Source: Nocardia takedensis NBRC 100417 (GTDB lineage: Bacteria > Actinomycetota > Actinomycetes > Mycobacteriales > Mycobacteriaceae). Taken from it: 64,000 nt of DNA. Location: assembly GCF_000308695.1 (NCBI RefSeq), contig NZ_BAGG01000093.1, positions 248,001-312,000 of the forward strand, read 5' to 3'. Positions within the stretch are counted from its first letter, which is position 1. Every line of letters starts with the position of its first letter. This document shows positions 43,504-54,032 of the stretch, piece by piece. The notes below the pieces were generated by a model, which was given only the letters and a program-made list of their open reading frames with translations, had not been told where the DNA came from and did no database searches. A program made the position numbers and the translations under genes.

Positions 43504-43707
43504 CTAGGGCTCGAACGGGTTCGGCGCACGCGGATATTCGTCGACGAGTTCGTCCGCGGAGAACGTCCCTTCGCGCCGACGGCCACGCCGCGTCGATGCC
43601 GCCGAGCGCGCCGAACCTGCCGATGCCGTCGAGCGGGTGGACGTCTCTGCGCGCCGTCCGTCGACAGGTGACAGGTCCGCCACCATCGCCGGGGAGTGTT
43701 CGCGCAC
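43504..43707 (-). CDS. Possible small protein upstream of the EamA gene
   Basis: 67 codons from GTG, on the same strand and ending ten bases before the EamA start, so it could be its leader gene. The N-terminal half is Ser/Ala/Arg-rich; the C-terminal half (GTFSADELVDEYPRAPNPFEP, with part acidic) looks more protein-like. No strong ribosome binding site and third-position GC is a little below the neighbours. No family is recognised. The rest of the 43494-43898 gap shows nothing else. Confidence 0.3.
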   Translation of the reverse strand: MREHSPAMVADLSPVDGRRAETSTRSTASAGSARSAASTRRGRRREGTFSADELVDEYPRAPNPFEP

Positions 43708-43898
43708 CTCTCGACGCCGCTGACGCGGACGCCTGTCGAATCGTGCCGCGCGTCACCGCCGGTTGTTCGCAGCGGGCGAAACGACGCAGGTAGCGGCGGG
43801 TATCCCGGGCACCCGCACCGAGCACCCGGTAACAGACTCCCGGTATCGTCGGAGGTTCCGCACGCGCCGGACGCGCGTCCGCTCTTCCGAGGACCCCG

Positions 43899-45035
43899 TT
43901 GAAGTATGTGCCCCGCGTAATCCTGTTCCTGACCATTCCCGCACTGCTGTTCGCGTTGCCGTGGTGGACATTGGTCGGCGCGCCCACCGACGGCCCCAGC
44001 ACCCTGTTCTGGCTGGGTACGGCGGTCTTCGTGGTCGGCTACCTCACCTTGCCCGCCGCGATGCTGCTCGGTCACGGGCCCAGCCAGTCCGACGTCGGGA
44101 GCATCGTCGGTGACACGCTGCTCGGCATCGCCTGGGTGGTGTTCAGCTGGTCGGCGATCGGCACGGTCGCGGGCTGGTTGCTCGGCGCGGCGGGCGTGGA
44201 CGAGTACGCCCGAATCGTCGCCGTCGGCGTGGCGGCGATCTCCGCCGTGCTGACCGTGTGGGGCATCGTGGAGGCGCGGCGCGTGCCGCGGGTGCGGACC
44301 GTATCCGTCGAGATCCCCGACCTCGGCGCGGGCCTGGACGGTCTGCGGATGGTCGTGGTCACCGACACCCACTACGCGGCGTTGAACCGTCGCCGCTGGT
44401 CGGAACGGGTCGTGGAGACCGTCAACGCCCAGCACCCCGACATCGCCTGCCACGCGGGCGACCTCGCCGACGGCTCCGTCGCCGCCCGCCACCGCCAGGT
44501 CGACCCGCTCGCCGGCGTCGTCGCGCCCTACGGCCGCTACTACATCACCGGCAACCACGAATACTTCGGCGATGCCCAAGGCTGGATCGACCACATGACC
44601 GGCCTGGGCTGGCAACCGCTGCGCAATCGACACGAGGTCGTCACCCGCGGCGGCGACCGCCTGGTCATGGCCGGAATCGACGACCCGACCGGCACCATCC
44701 TGCCCGGACACGGCCCCGACCTCGACGCCGCACTGACCGGCGCGGACCCCACACTGCCGGTCATCCTGCTCGCCCACCAGCCCAAGCAGGTCAAGCAGTC
44801 GGCGGCCGCGGGCGTCGCCTTGCAGATCTCCGGACACACCCACGGCGGCCAGATCTGGCCGTTCCACTACCTGGTCCGCCTCGACCAACCCGTCGTGGCC
44901 GGACTGAGCCGCCACGGCGAACGCACCCAGCTCTACACCAGTCGCGGCACCGGATTCTGGGGTCCCCAGCTTCGCGTGTTCGCGCCGAGCGAGATCACGG
45001 TGCTGGTCCTGCGCCGCCCGCAATCCCAGGACTGA
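43899..45035 (+). CDS. Membrane metallophosphoesterase (YkuE/YaeI type)
   Basis: 378 aa. Four membrane helices (residues 1-130) precede a calcineurin-like phosphoesterase domain with metal motifs VVVTDTHYAA, GDLADG, GNHEYFGD and GHTHGGQ. Relatives in this group are thought to act on lipid or UDP-sugar phosphates at the membrane. The TTG at 43899 follows GAGGA at good spacing; a GTG three codons later is possible. Followed by a small tandem-repeat region. Confidence 0.88.
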   Translation: MKYVPRVILFLTIPALLFALPWWTLVGAPTDGPSTLFWLGTAVFVVGYLTLPAAMLLGHGPSQSDVGSIVGDTLLGIAWVVFSWSAIGTVAGWLLGAAGVDEYARIVAVGVAAISAVLTVWGIVEARRVPRVRTVSVEIPDLGAGLDGLRMVVVTDTHYAALNRRRWSERVVETVNAQHPDIACHAGDLADGSVAARHRQVDPLAGVVAPYGRYYITGNHEYFGDAQGWIDHMTGLGWQPLRNRHEVVTRGGDRLVMAGIDDPTGTILPGHGPDLDAALTGADPTLPVILLAHQPKQVKQSAAAGVALQISGHTHGGQIWPFHYLVRLDQPVVAGLSRHGERTQLYTSRGTGFWGPQLRVFAPSEITVLVLRRPQSQD

Positions 45036-45115
45036 CCGGCGGTTCGTCACCCGCCGCGGCCGACCCGCCCGCGCGACGCCCGAGCGGCGGCGGGAGGTTC
45101 GCTGTACCCATCGTC

Positions 45116-45226
45116 GTCGGTCCGGCGATGCCCGCACACTTCCGTGCCCCTCGTCGGTCCGGCGATTCCCGCGCACTTCCATCCCCCTCGTCCGTCCTGA
45201 GATTTCCGCGCACTTCCGTGAACTCG
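45116..45226. repeat. Three tandem 37-bp units
   Basis: Units at 45116-45152, 45153-45189 and 45190-45226 share GTCGGTCCGGCGAT-n-CCCGC and GCACTTCC at fixed places; units 1 and 2 are the closest and unit 3 is more diverged. The period is not a multiple of three and no gene covers them. This is a VNTR-type intergenic repeat between the phosphoesterase and DUF899 genes. Confidence 0.75.
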
Positions 45227-45323
45227 CACCGATGAATTGCGCCGCCCCGTCACGTCCTCAGTTGCACAACGTGCTCGCGCGCACCTGCGCGCCCGCGACC
45301 ACACCGCGACCAGTGAGGACCCC

Positions 45324-46013
45324 ATGGACACGAAGGCATTACCGCCCGTCGTAGACGCCGAGACCTGGCAGGCCGAACTCGACACCCTGCGCGCCCGCGA
45401 AAAGGCGGCCACCCGCGAACTCGACGCGATCGCCGCGCAACGCCGCGCCCTGCCGATGGTCCGCATGCCCGACTACACCCTCGAAGGCGAGAACGGTCCC
45501 GTCACCCTCGCCGAGATCTTCGACGGCAGAGCGCAACTCATCGTCTACAACCACATGTGGTTCCCCGGCAAGACCTGGCAGTGCGGCGGCTGCACCGGTT
45601 TCACCTCCCAATTCACCCGCCTGGAATTCCTGGACGCCTACGACGCCCGCTTCGTCATCGTCACCCAAGGCCCCATCGACGAAGCCCTCGCCTACAAACA
45701 CCGCGTCGGCAACAAGATGCCCTGGTACTCCACCGCGAACAGCCCCTTCGGGACCGACGTCGGCGCACCCCCGAACGCGGGCTTCGCCGTCAACGTCTTC
45801 CTCCGCGACGGCGACACCGTCTACCGCACCTGGCACACCACCGGTCGCGGCACCGAACAACTCAGCCACACCTTCCCCCTCATCGATCTGCTCCCCTACG
45901 GCCGCCAAGAAGAATGGCAGACCTCCCCCGCAGGCTGGCCCCAATCCCCCACCTACTCCCGCTGGCCCGGCCCCGAAGAAATAGCCGCCCACTACGGCCA
46001 CCCCAACTCCTGA
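45324..46013 (+). CDS. DUF899-family thioredoxin-like protein
   Basis: 229 aa. DUF899 proteins have a thioredoxin-like fold with the family block LIVYNHMWFPGKTWQCGGCTGFTSQF, including the CGGC pair that resembles a redox centre, and a C-terminal YSRWPGPEEIAAHYG. The role is unknown; a redox or stress role is an inference. It is cytoplasmic. GAGGA precedes the ATG at 45324. Downstream is the 23-bp repeat array. Confidence 0.85.
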   Translation: MDTKALPPVVDAETWQAELDTLRAREKAATRELDAIAAQRRALPMVRMPDYTLEGENGPVTLAEIFDGRAQLIVYNHMWFPGKTWQCGGCTGFTSQFTRLEFLDAYDARFVIVTQGPIDEALAYKHRVGNKMPWYSTANSPFGTDVGAPPNAGFAVNVFLRDGDTVYRTWHTTGRGTEQLSHTFPLIDLLPYGRQEEWQTSPAGWPQSPTYSRWPGPEEIAAHYGHPNS

Positions 46014-46168
46014 GCGCCCCACCTCGCCGCGTCGATCCCTCAGCGGATCGACGCGGCGAGTCCGGGGAGTCGTCACTCGCGGGATCGAAGACCTGCGCTA
46101 CGCGACAGGCCCCGGTTCCGACGAGACCGAGCAAAACGCCGTCGAGCCGAGATCGGATCGGGAAGCCG

Positions 46169-46390
46169 AACGACCAACTCGGGACCGAACGCGCGACCAT
46201 CGAGCCGGTCGGTACGCGACCAGCCAGCATTTCGGCGTACGACCGATCCGGCTGCGACCATCCGGCCATCAACTGTGCGACCATCCGGCCATACCAAGTA
46301 CGACCAGATTGCCAAGTAGCCAGCGACTGATCTGCCAGCACACATGCGACCAGACTGCTACTGATGCTGCGACCAAATCGCCACACCCGA
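46169..46390. repeat. Array of about ten degenerate 23-bp tandem repeats upstream of the DUF4143 ATPase gene
   Basis: The motif TGCGACCA and a weaker GCCA six to eight bases later recur with the CGAC core at 46171, 46194, 46217, 46240, 46255, 46278, 46301, 46324, 46347 and 46370: an exact 23-bp period except for one 15-bp step. Spacing outside the core varies. Two weaker units may precede (CGA at 46148 and 46102). The array ends about 70 bp before the ATPase start. The period is not a multiple of three and no gene covers it. It looks like an iteron or protein-binding array; it is not a CRISPR. Confidence 0.75.
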
Positions 46391-46459
46391 TGCCCTACCT
46401 GCTATCTTACCTCTGCTGACCTGCCGATACCCATCCATCCGGGCGAAAGAGGTACCACG

Positions 46460-47719
46460 GTGCAAACCCGACTCGGGACCGCCCTCCCTCGCCGCGCGGA
46501 ATCGGCCGTAGCCGATGCGCTCGCGGACACCCGGGTGGTATTGGTCAACGGGGCGCGACAGAGCGGAAAGAGCACCCTCGTCCGCCTGGTCGCGAAAGAA
46601 CGCGACACCGAGTGGCGCGACCTCGACCTGGCATCGACACGGCAGGCGGCGCTCACCGACCCCGACGGTTTCATCGAATCACCGGACCTCATGGTCATCG
46701 ACGAGATCCAGCGCGCGCCGGACCTGTTGCTCGCGATCAAAGCGCAGGTCGACCGCGATCCTCGCCCCGGCCGATATCTGCTGACCGGTTCGGCACGCGT
46801 CCTGGGTCTTCGCGCCCTGCCCGACACCTTGGTCGGCCGTATGGAAACCATCGAACTGTGGCCGTTCTCCCAGGGCGAGATCGACAGCACCCCCGACGCT
46901 TTCATCGACGCGGTCTTCGAGCACGGCCCCGAGATCCGCCACAACAGCGAGGTCACCCGCACCGACTACGCCGAACGCATTGTGCGCGGCGGATTCCCGG
47001 AAGCCATCGCGCGAACGAACGAGAAACGCCGTCGCGCCTTCTTCGACAACTATGTGGGCGACCTCATCGCCCGCGACGTGCGCCAACTCTCCGACATCGA
47101 ACGAACTACCGAAATGCGCACCCTGGTGCGCATGCTCGCGGCCCGCTCCGGTCAACTCCTGGTGCCGTCGTCCCTGGGCAACGATCTCGGTCTCGGTGCC
47201 AATACCGTGAAGCGCTACCTGTCCCTGCTGGAAGAGGTCTATCTCGTCAAACGCATCCCGGCTTGGTCCCGCAACCTGTCCAGTCGCGCGACCATGACCC
47301 CCAAGGTCGCCTTCGTCGACTCCGGCATAGCCGCCAGCCTGATCGGCGCGGACACCCGCTCCCTGCTCCGCCCCGGCGGCCACCTCGGCCCTCTGCTGGA
47401 GGGCTTCGTCCTGATGGAGCTGGCCCGCCAGATCGGTTGGTCCACCGAAGACGTCACTCTCTCCCACTACCGCACCAAAGACCAGGTCGCGGTGGACGCC
47501 GTCCTCGAAAACCGCCGCGGACAAGTGGTCGGCATCGAAATCAAAGCCGCCTCGACCGTCGGCCCCGACGACTTCCGTCACCTCCGCCACCTCGCAGACC
47601 GCCTCGCCGACGACTTCATCACCGGAATAGTCCTGCACACCGGCCACCAAACCCTCCCCTTCGGCCCCAAACTGCGCGCCGTCCCCATCAGCGCCCTCTG
47701 GCAACTCTCGGCATCCTGA
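46460..47719 (+). CDS. DUF4143/AAA_14 family ATP-binding protein
   Basis: 419 aa. AAA domain with Walker A GARQSGKST (31-39) and Walker B LMVIDEIQ (about 76-83), then a winged-helix part (LLVPSSLGNDLGLGANTVKRYLSLLEEVYLVKRIPAWSRN) and a C-terminal DUF4143 nuclease-like region with HYRTKDQVAVDAVLENRRGQVVGIEIKA, a PD-(D/E)XK-type core. Such ATPases are common, of unknown role, and found near mobile or defence genes. The GTG at 46460 lies past a 23-bp repeat array that may regulate it or be its binding target. Confidence 0.85.
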   Translation: MQTRLGTALPRRAESAVADALADTRVVLVNGARQSGKSTLVRLVAKERDTEWRDLDLASTRQAALTDPDGFIESPDLMVIDEIQRAPDLLLAIKAQVDRDPRPGRYLLTGSARVLGLRALPDTLVGRMETIELWPFSQGEIDSTPDAFIDAVFEHGPEIRHNSEVTRTDYAERIVRGGFPEAIARTNEKRRRAFFDNYVGDLIARDVRQLSDIERTTEMRTLVRMLAARSGQLLVPSSLGNDLGLGANTVKRYLSLLEEVYLVKRIPAWSRNLSSRATMTPKVAFVDSGIAASLIGADTRSLLRPGGHLGPLLEGFVLMELARQIGWSTEDVTLSHYRTKDQVAVDAVLENRRGQVVGIEIKAASTVGPDDFRHLRHLADRLADDFITGIVLHTGHQTLPFGPKLRAVPISALWQLSAS

Positions 47720-47985
47720 GATGACCTCAACTTGAACGCAGACTGCCCCTCCCGCGAAGAACAGGACATCCTCACCGCCACCGAGGATGACACCCCTGCA
47801 CCCCGCCCGTTGTTCGGTGCCGCCCTGCTCACCCGCCTGGCCGAGCTCCGACCAGCCGTCGGCGGTGAAACGCCGGAAACCTATTCACGGCACGGAAATT
47901 TCGAATCGGTGACCAGTTCGACGCCACGGTTACGGCAGTGCCCAGAATGTGCCCAGTGCACCGAATCCGAGTAACACAAGGATAG
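47720..47985. other. Gap between the ATPase gene and the ssrA terminator
   Basis: A frame from TTG at 47732 to 47974 is open for 80 codons but has no ribosome binding site and a Cys-rich end that overlaps the terminator side; I do not support it as a gene. The pair GTGCCCAG at about 47938 and 47950 is the only notable repeat. tmRNA ends are common integration sites, so this could be a remnant, but nothing here proves it. Confidence 0.35.
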
Positions 47986-48020
47986 AAAAAGCCCCTCACC
48001 TGGGCTTCAGGTGAAGGGCC
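47986..48020 (-). terminator. Intrinsic terminator of ssrA
   Basis: On the minus strand GCCCTTCACCT-n8-AGGTGAGGGGC is followed by TTTTT, a stem with G-T pairs just past the 3' end of the tmRNA. Confidence 0.85.
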
Positions 48021-48025
48021 TCTAG

Positions 48026-48394
48026 TGGAGCTGCCGGGAATCGAACCCGGGTCCTCCGCCGTGTCTTCAGGGCTTCTCCGTGTGCAGTTCGCTGTGTCTC
48101 TACTCGGATCTCCGGGTCTCACGAACAAGCTCGGATGACGATCCCAGTCGCTGTTGGATGTCCCGTCCGGCTCCGCGACCGAGTCGGACGGTGATTCCCT
48201 CTAGCTGATGCCAGTACCCGGACCGAGGGACGAGCCCGGACTGACAGAGACGACCTGCTACTTAGGCAGCGAGGGCGTACTCGCGCTGATTGGAATCGGC
48301 GCTTAATTGGTTGCAGCGACGCTTACGGTGGTCTCTTGCCTGCACCGACACGCTTCCCCTGAATCGACGTACGCAGTCGAAACCGTTCAGCCCC
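48026..48394 (-). ncRNA. ssrA: Transfer-messenger RNA (tmRNA)
   Basis: 369 nt. The 5' end GGGGCTGAACGGTTTCGAC and the 3' end with TTCGATTCCCGG and CAGCTCCA form the tRNA-like half. The tag frame at 48262-48300 reads GCC GAT TCC AAT CAG CGC GAG TAC GCC CTC GCT GCC TAA, so the tag is ADSNQREYALAA, close to the mycobacterial ADSHQRDYALAA. With SmpB it rescues stalled ribosomes and marks proteins for proteolysis. Confidence 0.95.
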
Positions 48395-48754
48395 GTACGT
48401 GCCCGCACCGTGCGGGCTAGTCATGGTAACACCCGGGCGGCCCCGGTTCATTCCCGTATCGTCGCGGCCGGCACCGTGTGGAGCGTCGGCGGTTCACTTT
48501 CGGGTCTCGGCACTCAGTCGGACAATTGTCCAGTAAATGTGGCACAGCAGGTCAGCGGGTATTTCAACCGGACTTTCATGATCGAGTACGAAGGGGTATC
48601 ACGATGCCCCCGGAATTCGGGGGACGGGGAATTGCGGAGTGAAATCAACCTGTGTCATGAACCGCCTCGGCGAGATCGGCTGTGAGGGTACTGTTTCCGA
48701 TCGTCCGCGCCGCAGTGAAGGGTCTACGGGCGGGCGAGCAGAGGGAGCACAACC
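48395..48754. other. Divergent promoter region between ssrA and a lipoprotein gene
   Basis: About 360 bases without a gene. It holds a GCCCGCAC-C-GTGCGGGC inverted repeat (48401-48417) just upstream of ssrA, the weak -10-like TACCAT of that gene on the minus strand near 48422, and the 12-bp palindrome GGACAATTGTCC (48520-48531) toward the lipoprotein gene. None is proven. Confidence 0.4.
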
Positions 48755-50059
48755 ATGGCAATCACACGGGTCGGGCGTCGGTTGTTCCGCGGCGCCGCGG
48801 TGCCGTTGGTCCTCGGCCTCATCCTGGCCGCGGGCTGTTCGAGCCAACCGGACCGCAACTCGGGTCCCGGGGTCACGAGCGCACCCTGTCCACACGCCGT
48901 CCACAAGGACAAAGGGTGCATCTACCTGGGAGTTCTGTCCGACCTGGGGGGCGGGCCGTACGCGATCCTCGGCAACGCGCTACAGGACGGCCAACTCGCC
49001 TTCTGGCGCGAGGTGAACAAATCGGGGGGCATCGACGGCTACGAGATCGACATCTCGACATATGCCAGGGACACCGCCTACGACGCCGGAAAACACACGG
49101 AGGAATACTCCGATATCGAAAACCACATTCTCGCGTTGTCGATGAGTCTGGGCACCGCGCAGACATTGGCGGTTCTCCCACGAATGGACGCCGCGAACAT
49201 GATCACCGCCGCGGCGACGCTGTGGTCCGGGTGGCAATATCGCGACGTTGATCTGAATCTCGTATTCGACGGCAGTTATTCGTATTGCACGGAGGCGATG
49301 CTCGCGCTGGATTGGTTCGCGCGCAATCACTATCAGCCGGAGAACATCGCGATCGTCGCCTACCGCGGCAACTACGGCGGCGACTACGCCAACGGTGTCA
49401 TCAAGTGGGCCACCGAGAACGGCGCGAAGGTCACCACGCGCATCGACACCGGACCCAACTCCGAGGTCGGCAGCCAGTCCCGCGCCATCGCCGAGATCCT
49501 GACCCGACCAACGGATCTGGTGATGCTCTCGACCGGCCCCGCCGAAACCGCGGAGATCGTCGCCACGCTGGCGGCGGCCGGCTACACGGGCCGCTTCCTC
49601 GGTTCCGCGCCGACCTGGAACGGGGCGTTGATGCAGACCGCGGCGGCCCGACCGCTGGCCGAACTCTACAACTACACCTCCCCCGTCGACGGCTGGGACG
49701 GCAGCAGCGTCGGCGCGCGGCACGCGCGTGCCGCGGCCGCCCACGAACCGAACAACTGGGGCTACAACCTGGGTTGGGCGGTCTCCTACACGATGAAGGA
49801 CGTCATCGCCGCCGCGGCTTCCGGCCAGGGCCTCAATCGCGCGTCCCTGCGGCACGCGCTGGAGAATCTCACGGTCGACTCCGAAGGCATGGCCGCGACC
49901 ATCACCTACGGCGGCGCGGGCCCCAACCTCGCGAATCAATTCGCGGTGATCAACGCCCCCGACGCGGACATGCCGCTCGGTTCACGCACCCTCGTCCCGG
50001 AATATCGCGGGTCGACGCTGAACCGGGTCAAGCTGTCCGCGCCGTGCGCGATGCTCTGA
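48755..50059 (+). CDS. Substrate-binding lipoprotein of the branched-chain amino-acid (LIVAT) type
   Basis: 434 aa. Signal peptide with lipobox LAAGC (around Cys28), then a two-lobe periplasmic-binding fold with the start GVLSDLGGGPYAILGNALQDGQLAFWREVNKSGGIDGYEI, the typical lobe-1 pattern of Leu/Ile/Val-binding proteins. No ABC permease or ATPase gene is beside it, so it may work as a sensor or with a remote transporter. ATG at 48755, with GAGGGAG upstream. Confidence 0.85.
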   Translation: MAITRVGRRLFRGAAVPLVLGLILAAGCSSQPDRNSGPGVTSAPCPHAVHKDKGCIYLGVLSDLGGGPYAILGNALQDGQLAFWREVNKSGGIDGYEIDISTYARDTAYDAGKHTEEYSDIENHILALSMSLGTAQTLAVLPRMDAANMITAAATLWSGWQYRDVDLNLVFDGSYSYCTEAMLALDWFARNHYQPENIAIVAYRGNYGGDYANGVIKWATENGAKVTTRIDTGPNSEVGSQSRAIAEILTRPTDLVMLSTGPAETAEIVATLAAAGYTGRFLGSAPTWNGALMQTAAARPLAELYNYTSPVDGWDGSSVGARHARAAAAHEPNNWGYNLGWAVSYTMKDVIAAAASGQGLNRASLRHALENLTVDSEGMAATITYGGAGPNLANQFAVINAPDADMPLGSRTLVPEYRGSTLNRVKLSAPCAML

Positions 50060-50095
50060 CCACTCGCGGACGGACCGCCGGGACACTCCGGCGGT

Positions 50096-50569
50096 CTAGC
50101 GCATCCCCTTCACCCGACGACCGATCTCGCGGGTGACCTCACGCTCGGCGGTGCGCCGCGCCAGATCCTGCCGCTTGTCGTAGTCCTGCTTACCCCTGGC
50201 CAGGGCCAACTCGACCTTCACCTTGCCGTCGGAGAAGTACATCGACAGCGGCACCAAGGTCTGGTTGCCCTCGCGGGACTTGCCGACCAACCGTTCGATC
50301 TCGCGCTTGTGCAGCAGCAGTTTGCGCACCCGACGCGGCGAGTGGTTGGTCCAGGTGCCGTGGCTGAATTCGGGAATGTGCAGACCGCGCAACCACACCT
50401 CGCCGTTGTCGACCGTCGCGAACGCGTCGACCAGGGACGCCTTGCCCTCGCGCAGGCTCTTCACCTCGGTGCCGACCAGCGCGATCCCGGCCTCGTAGAC
50501 GTCCAGGATCGTGTAGTTGTGCCGCGCCCGGCGATTGGTCGCGATGACCTTACGCCCCTTCTCCTTCAT
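50096..50569 (-). CDS. smpB: SsrA-binding protein SmpB
   Basis: 157 aa OB-fold RNA-binding protein, the partner of tmRNA. Recognised by MKEKGRKVIATNRRARHNY at the start, YEAGIALVGTEVKSLREGKASL and the basic C-terminal helix (KQDYDKRQDLARR, EREVTREIGRR), needed for binding in the mRNA path. ATG at 50569; a longer frame to 50638 is less likely. It lies 1.7 kb from ssrA on the same strand, as in related genomes. Confidence 0.95.
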   Translation of the reverse strand: MKEKGRKVIATNRRARHNYTILDVYEAGIALVGTEVKSLREGKASLVDAFATVDNGEVWLRGLHIPEFSHGTWTNHSPRRVRKLLLHKREIERLVGKSREGNQTLVPLSMYFSDGKVKVELALARGKQDYDKRQDLARRTAEREVTREIGRRVKGMR

Positions 50570-50654
50570 AACGGTCAACTGTAAGTGACGGGGCAACCGG
50601 ATTATTCCGAGGCCGCGCCGGGGCGCGACGGCGGTCACAGTGCGCGCGGGCGAC

Positions 50655-50870
50655 TCAGTGGACCGTGAGGTAGAGAGCGAACAGGGCCACGAACGCGGCG
50701 ATCAGCAACATGGTCGACACCCGGGGCCTGCCGAGCCGTTCGGGAGCCCGCCTGCCCAGCCACACCGACTCCACCGAAGGATCGAGCGCGTGGCGCGGCG
50801 GCGGACCGTCGGCGGCTTCGGCCTGAGCGGGACCGGATATGCCCGAGTCGTCCGCGGAATCGTCACCCAT
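50655..50870 (-). CDS. Small protein with one C-terminal membrane helix
   Basis: 71 aa. A polar acidic N-terminus (MGDDSADDSGISGPAQAEAADG) and one helix at the end (STMLLIAAFVALFALYLTVH), a tail-anchored layout. It sits just upstream of smpB on the same strand. No family recognised. The similar small protein downstream of mscS at 55675 has its helix near the start, so they are not obvious paralogues. Confidence 0.6.
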   Translation of the reverse strand: MGDDSADDSGISGPAQAEAADGPPPRHALDPSVESVWLGRRAPERLGRPRVSTMLLIAAFVALFALYLTVH

Positions 50871-50971
50871 GTGTGCACCGTAACGCCGGGGGCGGTGTTC
50901 CCGCCCGGTTTGGCGGCCTCGTTTGCGATGCCGTTGTGATTCGGTGATGTCGGAGCACGGCGTTCGCGTTC

Positions 50972-52048
50972 CTAGGCCAAGCGGCGGCGGAAGGATTCGG
51001 TGGGCGCGCCGGTGGCGAGATCGACGGTGATCACCCGCAATTCGATGCCCGCGGTGTCGATGTCGAGCACCATGAAACCGAGGTGGTGAAAGGTCTCGAA
51101 CAGGGCCGGATGGGTGGTGGGCGCGGATTTCGGTTCTCCGCCCGAGGTTTTCGCGGCGGCACCGGAGACGATCTGCCTGGTACTCCGTGATTCGGGCGTG
51201 GGTTCGAGCACTTGGAGGCAGTGATCGTGCCCGGACAGGATGAAGTGGCAGCGGCCGAGCACCAGATCCTCGAAGAACCGCTTCACGTGCACACCGTTGA
51301 CGGGTTCGATCGGCAGACCCTCGTAGCGGCCCGCGTCGCCGTGCGGGCCGTTGCTCAGATACGGGTGGTGGGTGCACGCGATCTTCCACGGGGCCGTGGA
51401 CTCGGCCAGCGCGCGATCCAGCCACGCGCGTTGGGCGTTCATGTATTCGCCGTCGACCGCCCAGTACGGTGAGAGCAGCGGTGGGATGTAGGCCGCGAGC
51501 GGGTTGAGGTCGAGGACGAAGAACTCCACCACCGGGTTCACCTCGGGCACCCGCACCGAGTAGTAGCGGCTCGGCATCCACCAGCGCGCCGAGTGGGCGT
51601 GGTATTCGACCTCGTGATTGCCGCGCAGCAGCCACCCGCCGTCGCCGGGGAACACCGAACTGGTGTCGTGGTTGCCGAGCACCATCGCCCACGGGAAATC
51701 CAGTCCGGCGTTGGGATTCTCGAATTTGTCGGCGAACTGCGGGTCGGTGGCGCTGTTCGGCCCGGACTCGTAGATGTTGTCGCCCAGGCCGAGTGCCAGG
51801 GAGAACGGTGCGCGGCGATGGTATTCCCGGGCGGCGTCGGCGACCGCCCACTGGGTGCGGGTGCCGGTGCCCGCGTCACCGGTGACCAGGACGCGCGCAC
51901 CGCGCCCGGTGGGCATCGGATACTTCGTCACGCCCGGGGCCGTCGGCACCGCCTGGGCGGGGGTGAGCCCCACCAAGGTCGCGCCTGCCGCGACGGCCGC
52001 GGCTCCCGCCAGTAGTTCCCGCCGCCCGATCTCCCGCGCGTCGTTCAT
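50972..52048 (-). CDS. Tat-exported metallophosphoesterase
   Basis: 358 aa. Tat signal GRRELLAGAAAVAAGATLVGLTPAQA, then a calcineurin-type phosphoesterase (purple acid phosphatase-like): GDAGTG, GDNIYESG, VLGNHDTS, CTHHPYLSNG and SGHDHCLQ supply the two-metal site. It probably hydrolyses phosphoesters outside the membrane. ATG at 52048 with AAGG upstream. It lies between the smpB-side small protein and the RecQ gene, on the same strand; only 34 bp separate it from recQ. Confidence 0.88.
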   Translation of the reverse strand: MNDAREIGRRELLAGAAAVAAGATLVGLTPAQAVPTAPGVTKYPMPTGRGARVLVTGDAGTGTRTQWAVADAAREYHRRAPFSLALGLGDNIYESGPNSATDPQFADKFENPNAGLDFPWAMVLGNHDTSSVFPGDGGWLLRGNHEVEYHAHSARWWMPSRYYSVRVPEVNPVVEFFVLDLNPLAAYIPPLLSPYWAVDGEYMNAQRAWLDRALAESTAPWKIACTHHPYLSNGPHGDAGRYEGLPIEPVNGVHVKRFFEDLVLGRCHFILSGHDHCLQVLEPTPESRSTRQIVSGAAAKTSGGEPKSAPTTHPALFETFHHLGFMVLDIDTAGIELRVITVDLATGAPTESFRRRLA

Positions 52049-52082
52049 CCCGATACCTTCCCCGGTCCGTGTGGTCGGTGTC

Positions 52083-53957
<1,875 letters not shown>

Positions 53958-54032
53958 CCTACGAGTGCCCGCCCGACCGCGTGACCCCCGCGAGCGGAGT
54001 TGTCCCCAGGCGCGCGGTTGTCCACACCCCCG

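Noticed and set aside
46169..46390. CRISPR array
   Set aside because: Units are 23 bp with only about 8 conserved bases and no spacer-repeat alternation; no cas genes.
47732..47974. 80-codon ORF after the DUF4143 gene
   Set aside because: TTG start without ribosome binding site, and its end falls at the ssrA terminator; no family is seen.
47829..48128. Minus-strand ORF over the end of ssrA
   Set aside because: It overlaps the tmRNA and its terminator and has no codon bias.
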